Shown: piece after piece, positions 1-8,583 of the stretch
How the letters are laid out: each line of letters starts with the position of its first letter
How positions within the stretch are numbered: the stretch's first letter is position 1
Source: Pseudomonadota bacterium
GTDB lineage: Bacteria > Bdellovibrionota > Bacteriovoracia > Bacteriovoracales > Bacteriovoracaceae
Direction: 5' to 3'
Length of the DNA: 64,000 bases
Assembly (NCBI GenBank): GCA_027487515.1
Contig: JAIYDL010000005.1
Span: 124,001-188,000, forward strand
The notes under the pieces: generated by a model
What the model saw: the letters and a program-made list of their open reading frames with translations, nothing else
Databases searched by the model: none
Told to the model about the DNA's origin: nothing
Position numbers and translations under genes: made by a program

Positions 1-2073
1 TTAAGTTTTAGCGAGCTCAACAGGGTCACCCTCCTGGCCGAGACCGCGGCCTTCCTTCGCCAAGATTTCCCGGCGTTCAAGGTTCCGGAATTCGTGGCCC
101 TCCGGGAAGTTGAGTTCCAACCTTTCCAGCGGAAGTTCCTGAGAGAATTCCGCCACCTCGTTGACCCATCCGGAGAGGTGCACTTCGATCGACACCCGGA
201 GCTTGCGGACCTCAAGCGTCGCCTCCGAGAACTCGAGGATCGGATCCGGAAAACGGTCCAAGACTGGATCAACAACCCAGGGAACTCTCGGACCCTCCAG
301 TACACGAGCTACGACGTCCACTACGACCGCTTCGTGGTCCCCGTGCGATCCGACTCGTACCGCTCGGAGCTTGGGCTCATCGTCTCCCGCTCTGAATCGG
401 GCCAGACACTGTTCGTGGAGCCCTTCGAAGTTCGAGACGCCTGCAACCGGCGCCTCGAGCTCATCGCAAAGATCGACGAGCTCATCAACCAGTTGGCGAT
501 CAAGTTTTCTCGCCAGCTCGGCGAGTTCGCTCCTCTCCTGAGTGGTGTGCGGGACCTCGTCGTGCGCGCTGACTTCTACCTCGCGAAGGCAGAGTTTGCG
601 GATGCGTACCACCTCGAGTGCCCTCGCATCCGCGCGACGCCGGGGTTCCGGTTCACGCAGCTTTTTCACCCGCTCCTGAAGGGCCCCGTGAAAAACAGCG
701 CTGACTGCTCCCAGAAAGATCACGGCATCGTCATCTCCGGGCCAAACACCGGCGGGAAAACTGTGTTCCTGAAGTCCGTGACACTGGCCTACCTCCTCTT
801 CTACCATGGCTTCTTCGTGCCGGCCCAGGAGGCCGAACTCTATCCCTACGAGGGCCTCTTCTACTTCGGAAACGATCTCCAGAACCTCCAGGTGGGTCTG
901 AGTTCGTTCTCCGGCGAGGTCAAGAACTACATCGAGCTCCTCGAGAACATCCTCCCCTCGAACCTGATCCTCATCGACGAGATCTTCAACTCGACGTCCT
1001 CCGATGAGGCTTCGGCGTTGTCACTGGCCTACTTCGACGAACTCCACAAGCGCGCGGCCTGCCACATCGTCGTGTCGACCCACCATCAGATGTTTAAGAC
1101 CCTCATCCACCAGGACCGCAGCTACATCTCGTGCCACGTGGGATTCGATACCGTGAGCATGAGGCCAACGTACAAGATCCAGTGGGGCACACCCGGGGCG
1201 TCGATGGCGATCGACATCTTCTCGATCCTGGCCCGGGGCCACGAGGCCGTGGGAACCGTCGCGGAGAAGGCCCTCACCCATCTCTCCGCAAAGAATGTGA
1301 GCTACGAAACGCTCCTGCAGCGAGTTTCGCAGAAGCAGATCGAGCTCGATAAGCTCCTCACCTCCACGCGCCAGCTCGAGGTCGAACTCCGGAACCAGAA
1401 GGGAGCGATGGAGGGTGTGCTAAACCTGCGGATGAGCGAAGAGCTGGCCCAGGCCCGCCGAGAGGTCGACAAGATCCTCAACGAAGCCCGTGCGGTGGTG
1501 GAAGAGGCCCGCCGGAATGAGATCCAGAAAGTCCGACGGATCGATGAGAAGGCGCACCAGCTCAAGGCCGAGATCGGAAAACTCTCCGGACACGTGGAAC
1601 CGGTGGCCGCCGAGGTCCCGGCCGGTGACCTGGACATCGACGACGTGAAAGTCGGGGATGTGGTGTACTCCCTGGTGATGCGCAAAGAGTTCACCGTCCA
1701 GGGCGTTGACCGGAGACGGCGAGAAGTGACCATCGCCAAAGGCCCGATCAAACTCACCGTCCCCGTTGCAACGGTGGGACGATCCAAGCGCGCCCCCCAA
1801 GCTCCGTCGGTGAGTGTCACCTTCGAGAAGTCCTCCAACGTTCACGTGGACTACGACGTCCGCGGGATGCGACTCTCGGAGTTTCAGAACCTCCTCGAGA
1901 ATGCCCTGGGAGATCTCCTTTCCGGAGACGTCCCTTACCTCAGCATCATCCATGGCCACGGAGACGGTGTGCTCAAGAACTGGCTCCGGGACCATCTTCG
2001 GCGCTCGCGCGACTTCCAAGGAGCTCCTCCGGAGAGCGGGAACGACGGTGAGACAAAAATCACACTGAGATAA
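1..2073 (+). CDS. mutS2: Endonuclease MutS2 family protein (5' end outside window)
   Basis: The reading frame is open from base 1, so the gene begins upstream of the window; 690 residues are visible. It shows the MutS2 order: a clamp/core region, an ATPase with Walker A GPNTGGKT (bases 739-762) and Walker B-type LILIDEIFNS, a long charged coiled coil (about bases 1260-1580), and a C-terminal Smr domain with the HGHGDGVLK motif (about bases 1951-1977). Known role of the family: an ATP-driven DNA-binding protein with Smr nuclease activity, linked to recombination suppression or ribosome rescue rather than classical mismatch repair. It converges on lepB, separated by a hairpin. An internal GTG at 94 is not needed as a start because the upstream codons also fit the family. 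Confidence 0.92.
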   Translation, partial: LSFSELNRVTLLAETAAFLRQDFPAFKVPEFVALREVEFQPFQRKFLREFRHLVDPSGEVHFDRHPELADLKRRLRELEDRIRKTVQDWINNPGNSRTLQYTSYDVHYDRFVVPVRSDSYRSELGLIVSRSESGQTLFVEPFEVRDACNRRLELIAKIDELINQLAIKFSRQLGEFAPLLSGVRDLVVRADFYLAKAEFADAYHLECPRIRATPGFRFTQLFHPLLKGPVKNSADCSQKDHGIVISGPNTGGKTVFLKSVTLAYLLFYHGFFVPAQEAELYPYEGLFYFGNDLQNLQVGLSSFSGEVKNYIELLENILPSNLILIDEIFNSTSSDEASALSLAYFDELHKRAACHIVVSTHHQMFKTLIHQDRSYISCHVGFDTVSMRPTYKIQWGTPGASMAIDIFSILARGHEAVGTVAEKALTHLSAKNVSYETLLQRVSQKQIELDKLLTSTRQLEVELRNQKGAMEGVLNLRMSEELAQARREVDKILNEARAVVEEARRNEIQKVRRIDEKAHQLKAEIGKLSGHVEPVAAEVPAGDLDIDDVKVGDVVYSLVMRKEFTVQGVDRRRREVTIAKGPIKLTVPVATVGRSKRAPQAPSVSVTFEKSSNVHVDYDVRGMRLSEFQNLLENALGDLLSGDVPYLSIIHGHGDGVLKNWLRDHLRRSRDFQGAPPESGNDGETKITLR

Positions 2074-2098
2074 AAAAAGGGCCCAGCGAGGGCCCTTA
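2072..2098 (-). terminator. Intrinsic terminator after lepB
   Basis: Perfect 8-bp stem AAGGGCCC/GGGCCCTT (2077-2084 with 2090-2097) around a 5-nt loop. Read on the minus strand it is followed by a run of seven T. It lies 10 nt past the lepB stop and ends the rlmE-PBP-lepB operon. It touches the mutS2 stop codon, so plus-strand mutS2 transcripts also cross the hairpin, but without a T-run on that side. Confidence 0.85.
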
Positions 2099-2107
2099 CC
2101 GTAAGTC

Positions 2108-2911
2108 CTATTTAATGATCGTCCCAATCCGCCAAGGCCTGAACTTCCAGGACTCTTGTTCGTCCTCGCTCCAGGGCCAGGGAACGGACAGAGAGAACCA
2201 GATCATGATGGCCTTGCCCTTGATGTTACCGAAGGGAACGGTTCCCCAGCGGCGCGAATCGGCGGAGAAATCGCGGTTGTCACCCATCACGAAGTAGTTA
2301 TCCTTCGGCACGGTGAACTTATAGTAGTTGGCGAAGTAGTCGTTCCCCGTGTCAACCTGCGTGGTGTGAGTTTGCTCACCGGTCTTCGTCTTGAGGAACT
2401 TGAACTGATAGGACTTGTAGCGGTCGTCCATGTCCTCGAGGATTTCCTTCCCGTCGATCTCCGAGGTCTCGATCGGCTTGTTGTTCACGTAGACGACTTT
2501 GTCGATCACTTCGACGGTATCACCCGGAAGGCCGATGACTCTCTTGATGTAGTTCAGGTTCGGGTCTTTGGGGTACTTGAACACGACCACGTCGCCGCGC
2601 GCGGGAAGGCCCGGGCCCGTGACGTAGACCGGGTCCGTGAACCAATCACTGAACGGGACCTTGAAGCCATAGGAGAACTTATTCACCAGGATAAAGTCTC
2701 CGATGAGGAGCGTCGGGATCATGGACCCAGATGGGATCTTGAACGGTTCGAAGAGCACGGAGCGGAAGACGAGGACCGACAGAATGATGAGGGTGAAGGA
2801 TTTGACTTCCTTAAGAAACTTTTCTTTCTTCGAGATCGCTGGCGCCGCTGCGGCGGCGGCATCCTGAGCAGAGACGGATTCCACTGTGCTCGGGTTCGAG
2901 TTATCTTCCAT
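2108..2911 (-). CDS. lepB: Signal peptidase I
   Basis: Membrane serine protease that removes signal peptides from exported proteins at the outer face of the inner membrane; 267 residues. After a hydrophilic, Ala-rich N-terminus there is one membrane segment (about residues 35-55). Then comes box B PSGSM, in which S63 is the nucleophile, and YIKRVIGLPGD, in which K123 is the general base; a GDNRD box follows near the C-terminus. All catalytic boxes of the family are intact. An in-frame GTG at 2920 is possible, but ATG at 2911 has AAGGTGG at correct spacing and was chosen. It is the last gene of a minus-strand operon with the PBP and rlmE. Confidence 0.95.
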   Translation of the reverse strand: MEDNSNPSTVESVSAQDAAAAAAPAISKKEKFLKEVKSFTLIILSVLVFRSVLFEPFKIPSGSMIPTLLIGDFILVNKFSYGFKVPFSDWFTDPVYVTGPGLPARGDVVVFKYPKDPNLNYIKRVIGLPGDTVEVIDKVVYVNNKPIETSEIDGKEILEDMDDRYKSYQFKFLKTKTGEQTHTTQVDTGNDYFANYYKFTVPKDNYFVMGDNRDFSADSRRWGTVPFGNIKGKAIMIWFSLSVPWPWSEDEQESWKFRPWRIGTIIK

Positions 2912-2923
2912 TGATTCCACCTT

Positions 2924-4201
2924 TTATAATTTTTTCTGAGGATAAAGGGTTGAGTAGTAGTACTCCATGATGTTCTTGGCAACGAGCGAGGACTTCACGT
3001 ACCACTTCCTCTGGTTCACGATCATGATGCAGACCGAGATTCCTTTGTCATTCTTATCTTCAAGGGACTTAGCATAGCTCACGAACCAGTCACGTTTTCC
3101 GTAGGGCTCACCACCCGTGAGGCTTCCGGTCTTCCCCCCGATCTCGAGCTTATCAAGAAGGTACTTACTCCGGCGGAAGGATGCCCGAGCAGTTCCGTGC
3201 GTGATGGTTGCCATGAACAAGGTCCGAAGGTCTTCGGAGGTGCGTGGGGTGAGCACAACCTCATCTTTTTTGAGGGTCGGGTAGATCGTTTTCCGGTCAC
3301 TGATGCTCTCGAGGGATCGGATCACGACGGGGTACCGGAGAAGGCCTCCGTTCGCCACGACGGAGCCGATCACTGCGCCGTGAACGGGACTCATCACTGT
3401 TTTGTCATTGAGCCCGGAGGAAAACTCCGCCAGGTTGTACTGATCCGAGGCAATAGAAAAGACCGAGGGGGCAAGGTTGATGCCCTCGACTAGGCGCTTG
3501 TTGAAGCCGAACTTCTCGGCCATCTTCTTGAGGCCCGCCGGGGTGAGGTTCTCGATCGCTGTCCGCCCGAAGATCACGTTATTCGAGGTCGCGAAGGCCT
3601 TCTCCAGGTCGAGAGTCCGGCTCCAGCGCTGCCGACCGCCGGGGTCCTTCAGTTGGTGCCGGTAGAGGGTCGTTGAGCGACCAGTGAAACTAAACTCTGT
3701 GTCGGTTTTAATGTGGGTATTCTCTAGGAGATCAGCGGCCGTGATGACTTTAAAGATACTGGCGGCGGGGTGTGAATTTGTGAAGGCCAGGTCTCGGCCG
3801 AAGACGTTCTTCGCCCGAGAGTAGTCGACGGCGGCAAGGATGTGCCCCGTTTCATTATCAAGCACCACCGCAGAGATGTAGTCCGGACGGTAGAGCATGA
3901 GCTGCCGCTTAATGAAGTCCTCGAGGTCCGCATTGAAGGTGTACTGAACGTTGTACTTGGTGCTGTCGTAGTCTAACTGTTCCGCCCAGCTTTGGTGGTT
4001 GGCCAGGATCTTTGAAAAATCTGGACCTTCGGAGATGAGCACGGGCCTCATTTGTGCCGGGGGCGGGGTAAATAACGTATTGTCCTTAATGAAATTAAGA
4101 TTTCCCCAGGCAGGGAGAGTCACAAATGTAATGAGCCCGAGCACCAAGCAGATGAGCAGCTTGCCGTTGCGGTTTAAATCCTTGAAAACCATGAAGGTCA
4201 T
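2924..4201 (-). CDS. Transpeptidase-type penicillin-binding protein
   Basis: 425 residues with one N-terminal membrane segment (about 13-33) and a single transpeptidase domain. Active-site motifs are all present: SIFK (S148 nucleophile, K151), SNN (206-208) and KTG (357-359). There is no dimerisation or glycosyltransferase domain of the FtsI/PBP2/PBP1 kind, so it resembles small monofunctional PbpA or class D-like enzymes. Expected role: peptidoglycan cross-linking in the periplasm; its exact function cannot be read from sequence. The ATG overlaps the rlmE stop by 1 nt (TAATG), which indicates translational coupling. Since lepB follows, the operon mixes envelope and ribosome functions. Confidence 0.85.
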   Translation of the reverse strand: MTFMVFKDLNRNGKLLICLVLGLITFVTLPAWGNLNFIKDNTLFTPPPAQMRPVLISEGPDFSKILANHQSWAEQLDYDSTKYNVQYTFNADLEDFIKRQLMLYRPDYISAVVLDNETGHILAAVDYSRAKNVFGRDLAFTNSHPAASIFKVITAADLLENTHIKTDTEFSFTGRSTTLYRHQLKDPGGRQRWSRTLDLEKAFATSNNVIFGRTAIENLTPAGLKKMAEKFGFNKRLVEGINLAPSVFSIASDQYNLAEFSSGLNDKTVMSPVHGAVIGSVVANGGLLRYPVVIRSLESISDRKTIYPTLKKDEVVLTPRTSEDLRTLFMATITHGTARASFRRSKYLLDKLEIGGKTGSLTGGEPYGKRDWFVSYAKSLEDKNDKGISVCIMIVNQRKWYVKSSLVAKNIMEYYYSTLYPQKKL

Positions 4202-4797
4202 TATGCCTTAAAGTTCTTTCCAATGACAAAAAATTCTTTGCTGATCGTGCGGGTAGATTTGGGTCTTGAATAATGGAATTCTTTAAACTGCTTTTGCTGC
4301 TCTTTCAGGAAGTTCCGGGCGTGCTGGGAGTCGAAGACCTTCATGACGAAATCCCCCCCGGGCCTCAGGAACTTTGGAAGTAAGCCAAAGACAGATTCCA
4401 CCAGATTGAGGCTCCGGTCTTGATCGAGGGATTTAATTCCGGTGGTGTTTGGCGCCATGTCAGACAAGACCACATCGAATTGCCCTTCCACACCGAGCTG
4501 ACTAAGGTCCGAGATGTCAAAAATGTCTTTTTGAAAAACCCGGACGTTCTTGATCCCGGAGAGCTTCTTATTGACCTCACGGACGTCGATGCCGACGACT
4601 CGACCTTCGTCGCCGATGATCCGACTCGTGTACTGGATCCAGGAGCCAGGATGGTATCCGAAATCAACCACCTGCATCCCCGGGGCCAGGACCTTGTACT
4701 TTTCGTCGATCTCCTCGAGTTTATAGATACTGCGGGCGAGGTAGTTTTCGCTCTTGGCCTTGTTGAAGTAGTGGTCTTTAACCTTAAAATTACTCAT
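4201..4797 (-). CDS. rlmE: 23S rRNA (uridine-2'-O)-methyltransferase RlmE/FtsJ
   Basis: 198 residues, the usual FtsJ/RrmJ length. The family methylates the 2'-O of U2552 (E. coli numbering) in the ribosomal A loop using SAM. The K-D-K-E catalytic tetrad can be placed at K26, D113 (LSDMAP), K153 (VMKVF) and E188 (SKEFF). The SAM-binding loop reads VVDFGYHPGSW instead of the common DLGAAPGGW, an unusual but structurally conservative variant. It heads the operon rlmE-PBP-lepB and is divergent from nth. Confidence 0.9.
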   Translation of the reverse strand: MSNFKVKDHYFNKAKSENYLARSIYKLEEIDEKYKVLAPGMQVVDFGYHPGSWIQYTSRIIGDEGRVVGIDVREVNKKLSGIKNVRVFQKDIFDISDLSQLGVEGQFDVVLSDMAPNTTGIKSLDQDRSLNLVESVFGLLPKFLRPGGDFVMKVFDSQHARNFLKEQQKQFKEFHYSRPKSTRTISKEFFVIGKNFKA

Positions 4798-4830
4798 GCA
4801 GATCCTCGTGTTTGTCTTACTTAGCAGGCT

Positions 4831-4859
4831 TTGAACAAAGAGGCCAACTTTGCTACCAT
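4831..4859 (+). promoter_or_regulatory. Sigma-70-type promoter of nth, probably leaderless
   Basis: TTGAAC (4831-4836), 17-nt spacer, TACCAT (4854-4859), preceded by TGC (extended -10 type). Only 6 nt separate the hexamer from the nth ATG, and no Shine-Dalgarno sequence lies between, so the transcript probably starts at or next to the start codon. Confidence 0.55.
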
Positions 4860-4865
4860 CCGAGA

Positions 4866-5579
4866 ATGACGAAAACTAAGAAACGCGAACTCGCGGCCGA
4901 GATCTTCCAGCGGCTCCAGAGCGTCCACCCCGATGCGCACTGTGAACTCAACCATTCGAACCCGTTCGAACTCCTCCTTGCGACGATCCTCTCCGCTCAG
5001 TGCACCGACGCGCGGGTCAACATCGTGACACCGGAACTCTTCCGGCGCTACCCGACGGCGGAAGCTCTGGCCTCGGCGGAGCTCCCGGAGATCGAGGACA
5101 CAATTAAATCCATCAACTTCTTCAGAAACAAGAGCAAGAGTCTCCTCGGCTGCGCGCAGATGTTGCTCGAGCGGCACGACGGAGAGGTCCCGCGGACAGT
5201 TGAGGAGCTGAGCGACCTCCCAGGCGTTGGCCGCAAGACCGCCAACGTTGTTCTGGGGAACGCCTTCGGGATTAACACCGGGATCGTGGTCGATACGCAC
5301 GTCAAACGGACAGCGAAGATTCTGGGTTTAACCTCACAGACGGACCCCGAGAAGGTGGAACGCGACCTCATGACCCTTTTCCCGACCGAGCAATGGACCG
5401 ATGTTTCCCATCTCCTAATCTTCCTGGGCCGACGGACCTGTAATGCCCGGAAGCCTCAGTGCGATCTTTGTAACCTGAAGGACATCTGCGTCTCTAAGGA
5501 TAAATTTTTGCGAGCTCGGAAAAAAGCTCCGGGTGGCACCAAATCAAGGGTGGCCGGTAGAGCTTCGAAACGCCGGTGA
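4866..5579 (+). CDS. nth: Endonuclease III
   Basis: 237-residue DNA glycosylase/AP lyase of base excision repair that removes oxidised pyrimidines. The helix-hairpin-helix LPGVGRKTANVVL carries the catalytic lysine K124, and VDTHV carries D143. The [4Fe-4S] ligands C192-x6-C199-x2-C202-x5-C208 are intact. The frame could start at 4812, but the ATG at 4866 matches the family N-terminus and sits directly after the promoter. A basic tail of about 28 residues follows the last cysteine. The 3' end overlaps the convergent phosphatase gene by 86 nt, so that tail is encoded antisense to the phosphatase C-terminus. Confidence 0.95.
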   Translation: MTKTKKRELAAEIFQRLQSVHPDAHCELNHSNPFELLLATILSAQCTDARVNIVTPELFRRYPTAEALASAELPEIEDTIKSINFFRNKSKSLLGCAQMLLERHDGEVPRTVEELSDLPGVGRKTANVVLGNAFGINTGIVVDTHVKRTAKILGLTSQTDPEKVERDLMTLFPTEQWTDVSHLLIFLGRRTCNARKPQCDLCNLKDICVSKDKFLRARKKAPGGTKSRVAGRASKRR

Positions 5580-6228
5580 CTTCCTTCCCACCGGCGTAGA
5601 AGCGCAGGCCCGCTCGGTGGCACAGGAGAGTGCCCCCGGCGATGTCCCAGATGTGCTTAGGCCGCAGGCTCACGACGAAGTCGGATTTCCCTGCGGAGAG
5701 CCGGGCAAGCTTGTAGGCGATGCTCCCGACGGCCTGGACCTCAAAAGGAGTTTTTTGCGTGTCTTTAAAAAAGCCACTTTTCCACTCAGATCGAGAGACT
5801 TCCCCTCGGTAGAGATCCCGCGGTTTAAACTTTCGAAGTGCTGGGTCGGAGAAGCACTCCCCGGTTCGCGGATTATAGACCCAGCCCTCGCCCTGAAACG
5901 AGCTGTCACGGAAAAGCCCAAGGGAGATGGCCCACTCATCGCGGCCTTCGATGTATTCTTGAGTTCCATCAAGAGGGTCTAGCGCTAGAAGGGGAAAGCT
6001 CCAGTCGGAGAATTTCTCTTCCGAGTAGAAGGTCACACCCGGGAGCTCTCGGAGGGCCACCTCCTCGATCAACTCGGAGAGCCGAAGATCCAGCTCCGTC
6101 ACCGGAGTCTGATCCTCCTTAAGTTTGAAGGACGCAGTTGGGAACTGATGCACAAGTCTGTCTATGTTGGCCCGTGCATTAATCATAATATTGGCCAAAT
6201 AATTTAAGTTTTTTTGCGTGTTATCCAC
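5494..6228 (-). CDS. Inositol monophosphatase / CysQ-like phosphatase
   Basis: 244 residues of the Mg2+/Li+-sensitive phosphatase superfamily. Metal-binding motifs are DPLDGTQEY (the DP(I/L)DGT signature), an upstream EE pair in YSEEKF, and WDIAGG (the WDxAG signature). The substrate could be inositol phosphate or PAP; CysQ-type 3'(2'),5'-bisphosphate nucleotidase is plausible, but residues alone do not decide. The start is GTG; the hexamer TAGGCT lies 6 nt upstream, the leaderless-type spacing seen elsewhere in this window. The gene is convergent with nth, with an 86-nt antisense overlap. Confidence 0.85.
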   Translation of the reverse strand: MDNTQKNLNYLANIMINARANIDRLVHQFPTASFKLKEDQTPVTELDLRLSELIEEVALRELPGVTFYSEEKFSDWSFPLLALDPLDGTQEYIEGRDEWAISLGLFRDSSFQGEGWVYNPRTGECFSDPALRKFKPRDLYRGEVSRSEWKSGFFKDTQKTPFEVQAVGSIAYKLARLSAGKSDFVVSLRPKHIWDIAGGTLLCHRAGLRFYAGGKEVTGVSKLYRPPLIWCHPELFSELAKIYP

Positions 6229-6321
6229 AATTTTAGCCTAGTTTTCCACAATCATATTTATTGTCTGTAATTGTATTAAATCGTGAAAAGAACATAAAAA
6301 GAACAGTAATATTAGATAGAT

Positions 6322-6348
6322 AAAAAAAGGGAGCCCTAAGCTCCCTTT
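6322..6348 (-). terminator. Intrinsic terminator after the 97-residue protein gene
   Basis: Stem AAAGGGAGC/GCTCCCTTT (6326-6334 with 6340-6348), loop of 5 nt, followed on the minus strand by a run of T (6322-6328). It ends transcription arriving from the gene at 6400-6693. Between it and the phosphatase start (6229-6321) lies AT-rich promoter-type DNA and no gene. Confidence 0.8.
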
Positions 6349-6399
6349 GAAAAAATTTGATAATTTTCTCTAGACTAAATGAGTTTTCCCCAATTTCGT

Positions 6400-6693
6400 T
6401 TAGCCCGCCTCATGAAGAGCAAGCATTTCCACAAAGCCATCCCCTGCCATAGACAGAGCGAAGACACCGTCGACGGTCATGTGCTTCTCATCCACCACTC
6501 CTGTCAGAAGCTTCACGCCGGAAGCATCAACATACACAAAGGGTTCATCGAGATTTTTGGGCTGCTGGGATGAGAAATGTTGGTAGCAAGAAGAGAAATC
6601 TTTGAAAACGGTAGCGGTTAAGGGTGCCTTATACAAAAGTCCTCCTTGATCGCGGAAGAGATACATTCTCTTCTCGATTTTTCTTACCTTCAT
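6400..6693 (-). CDS. Hypothetical protein, 97 residues
   Basis: I do not recognise this protein. It is a small mixed-charge soluble protein, rich in aromatic residues, with no signal peptide, membrane segment or cysteine-pair motif. The pattern of alternating hydrophobics (YVDASGVKLLTG, MTVDGVFAL) suggests a small beta-rich fold. It is followed by a good intrinsic terminator, which supports its being transcribed. The neighbouring upstream gene on the same strand is the large membrane protein at 6761-8302, 67 nt away. Confidence 0.55.
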   Translation of the reverse strand: MKVRKIEKRMYLFRDQGGLLYKAPLTATVFKDFSSCYQHFSSQQPKNLDEPFVYVDASGVKLLTGVVDEKHMTVDGVFALSMAGDGFVEMLALHEAG

Positions 6694-6760
6694 TCTAGCA
6701 ACTCGCGGAAGAACGGTGCAAAAGGAATCTTTGAAAAGTAAGTAAATCTATAATCTTAAC

Positions 6761-8302
6761 TCAATTCTCACGATGGATTAGCTCAACTATGTCGGGCGGT
6801 GACTGGAAAAAATTATAGAGGATCCGGATGCGGCCCTCGAAGTGCGAGTCGAGGAGACAAACCATGACGTAGATCATGTAAATGAAATTCCTCCGGGATC
6901 GAAGCCGAGAAATACTTTGGAAGATCCACTCGAGCGGCAAGATGCAGAGGAAAACCACAAACCAAAGGAGACCGAAACTCTGTGCAAGGTCTTTCTCAAC
7001 CCAGAGGCTCAGGAAGATGAGGCACGCCACGAGCACGGTGAATTCGCGGAGCCGAACCACATCGAGAGTCAGGACGGTGAACATCCGTCGGTGAGGCTTG
7101 AGGATCATGAGGGCCAGGGAGATGAGGCCCAAGAAGGTGAGGCCATAGAACGCCTTACGTTTGAGGATCACCGTCAGATGGGCCTCGAGCTGGGCCAGGC
7201 TGAAGGTCGTTTCGAAGAAGCGAAGGTCCACATGCGTGATCATCGTCAGGAGGATAAGGAAGAGGCCCACCATCGTGTACTTCACGAACTGCGTACGGTA
7301 CCAGTCGGTCGTTTCCCGGAGGAACGAGAAGTAAAGTAACCCAAGTCCGACCGGATAGAGGACCACGTAGTTGAAGTTCAGCACGACTCCCACGTAACAG
7401 AGGAGACCGTACATCAGGCCCGAGCGGTAGGTCGAGCTCTTCACACACCAGAGGATCGACCAGACCCAGAGGACCGAAAAGCAGGTGGTCGCACAGAGGT
7501 ACGGATCTTTCTTCAAGAACAACGACACCGACCACGTAGAGACGAGCGCGAAGAGGCCGAGGATCGAGAGCCGACGGGAGATGAAGAAGCGAAGGATCCC
7601 GTAGAACGCCAGGAGGTAGAGCCCCACGTTGACGAAATAAAAATGCATCCCCCAGCCGAGGTTCACGAGGTGAGAAAATTTCCGGAACGGGAAGAAGTTC
7701 AGGTGCATGTAGTTCCAGAGCTGGCCGTGCATCTTTTCTTCCGGATCGACGATCAACTTCAGCGTCTCGAGGTTACTCATGAAGGGGAAACTCGGCATGC
7801 TCGTGAGGAACATGGCGATCGTCAGGAAGAGGACCGTCTTCTCGAAAGCGTCGAGGTACTTGTATTCGGTGAACTGCGTGCTCACCGACTCTTCGATGAT
7901 CTTTCCCCGGGTGGGCCAGGAGTAGAAGAGCCCGAGGAGAACGAAGAAGCCCCAGAAGAAGTGTCGCACGATCGACTCCGGGATGAACGACATGACATTG
8001 AAGACGAAGAGCATGCTGGCGTTCCCGATGACAACTCGGTAGAGGACCCGGTCAATCGTCGAGTTCGCGCGGAAGTAGATCTTCAGCCGGTGGTCGATCT
8101 CCTTCCCAAGGAGGTACCACTGGCCCCCCATGAACATCAGGTAGGCGAACATGAGGAGACTCTGGGCAAAGATACTCAGCTGCAGCGTCTTTTGAATCCA
8201 GACCGGGAGGAGCATGAAGGAGAAATAGGTAAGTAGCCGACTTATGAAGAACTTCGACTTTTCGACAACAATATTTGAGTTTTTCGCTAAAGCATTTTCC
8301 AT
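6761..8302 (-). CDS. Polytopic membrane protein of unknown function
   Basis: 513 residues with roughly ten or more hydrophobic segments spread along the whole length and short charged loops. The architecture resembles integral-membrane glycosyltransferases or oligosaccharide-processing proteins of the GT-C kind, but I see no diagnostic DE/DD loop motif, so no function is assigned. The start ATG at 8302 has only a weak purine stretch upstream. It is divergent from the flagellar fliD operon; no other gene nearby hints at its job. Confidence 0.6.
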   Translation of the reverse strand: MENALAKNSNIVVEKSKFFISRLLTYFSFMLLPVWIQKTLQLSIFAQSLLMFAYLMFMGGQWYLLGKEIDHRLKIYFRANSTIDRVLYRVVIGNASMLFVFNVMSFIPESIVRHFFWGFFVLLGLFYSWPTRGKIIEESVSTQFTEYKYLDAFEKTVLFLTIAMFLTSMPSFPFMSNLETLKLIVDPEEKMHGQLWNYMHLNFFPFRKFSHLVNLGWGMHFYFVNVGLYLLAFYGILRFFISRRLSILGLFALVSTWSVSLFLKKDPYLCATTCFSVLWVWSILWCVKSSTYRSGLMYGLLCYVGVVLNFNYVVLYPVGLGLLYFSFLRETTDWYRTQFVKYTMVGLFLILLTMITHVDLRFFETTFSLAQLEAHLTVILKRKAFYGLTFLGLISLALMILKPHRRMFTVLTLDVVRLREFTVLVACLIFLSLWVEKDLAQSFGLLWFVVFLCILPLEWIFQSISRLRSRRNFIYMIYVMVCLLDSHFEGRIRILYNFFQSPPDIVELIHREN

Positions 8303-8362
8303 AATACCCGATCAGGCTAGTAAGACAACCGCCAGCCGATTGTCTCTCCCATAGACGAGACC

Positions 8363-8401
8363 GAAAGAGAGAGGAGGACCGTTCACCCCCCTCTCTCTTT
8401 C
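8363..8401. repeat. 12-bp perfect inverted repeat in the fliD upstream region
   Basis: GAAAGAGAGAGG (8363-8374) is the exact reverse complement of CCTCTCTCTTTC (8390-8401), with a 15-nt loop. It is purine-rich on one arm and has no T-run on either side, so it is not a standard terminator. It lies in the 281-nt divergent region between the membrane protein gene and fliD, where a second small hairpin GGGGCA/TGCCCC (8470-8475 with 8484-8489) also occurs. Both could be leader or operator structures; no clear -35/-10 was found here. Confidence 0.5.
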
Positions 8402-8583
8402 CATTCTCTAAACACCCATAATACCGCAGATTCTTTAGACCGCGGAATCTTTCATTCATCCGGTCCGTCGGGGCAATAGTTTCTGCCCCCTTGCCCCCGC
8501 ACAGCCTCGTGGTAGTCTTAAGGTGGGTTCACAGGATGTAAACCCGACTCCCGTTGTCCAGCAACTTTCACGGAGGAAAGTGT

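Noticed and set aside
94..96. GTG as start of mutS2
   Set aside because: The frame is open from base 1, and the upstream residues fit the MutS2 sequence, so the gene simply starts outside the window.
1..807. Long antisense frames over GC-rich genes (for example 268 residues opposite mutS2)
   Set aside because: They are codon-bias shadows: no family resemblance, no ribosome sites, and they lie opposite well-supported genes.
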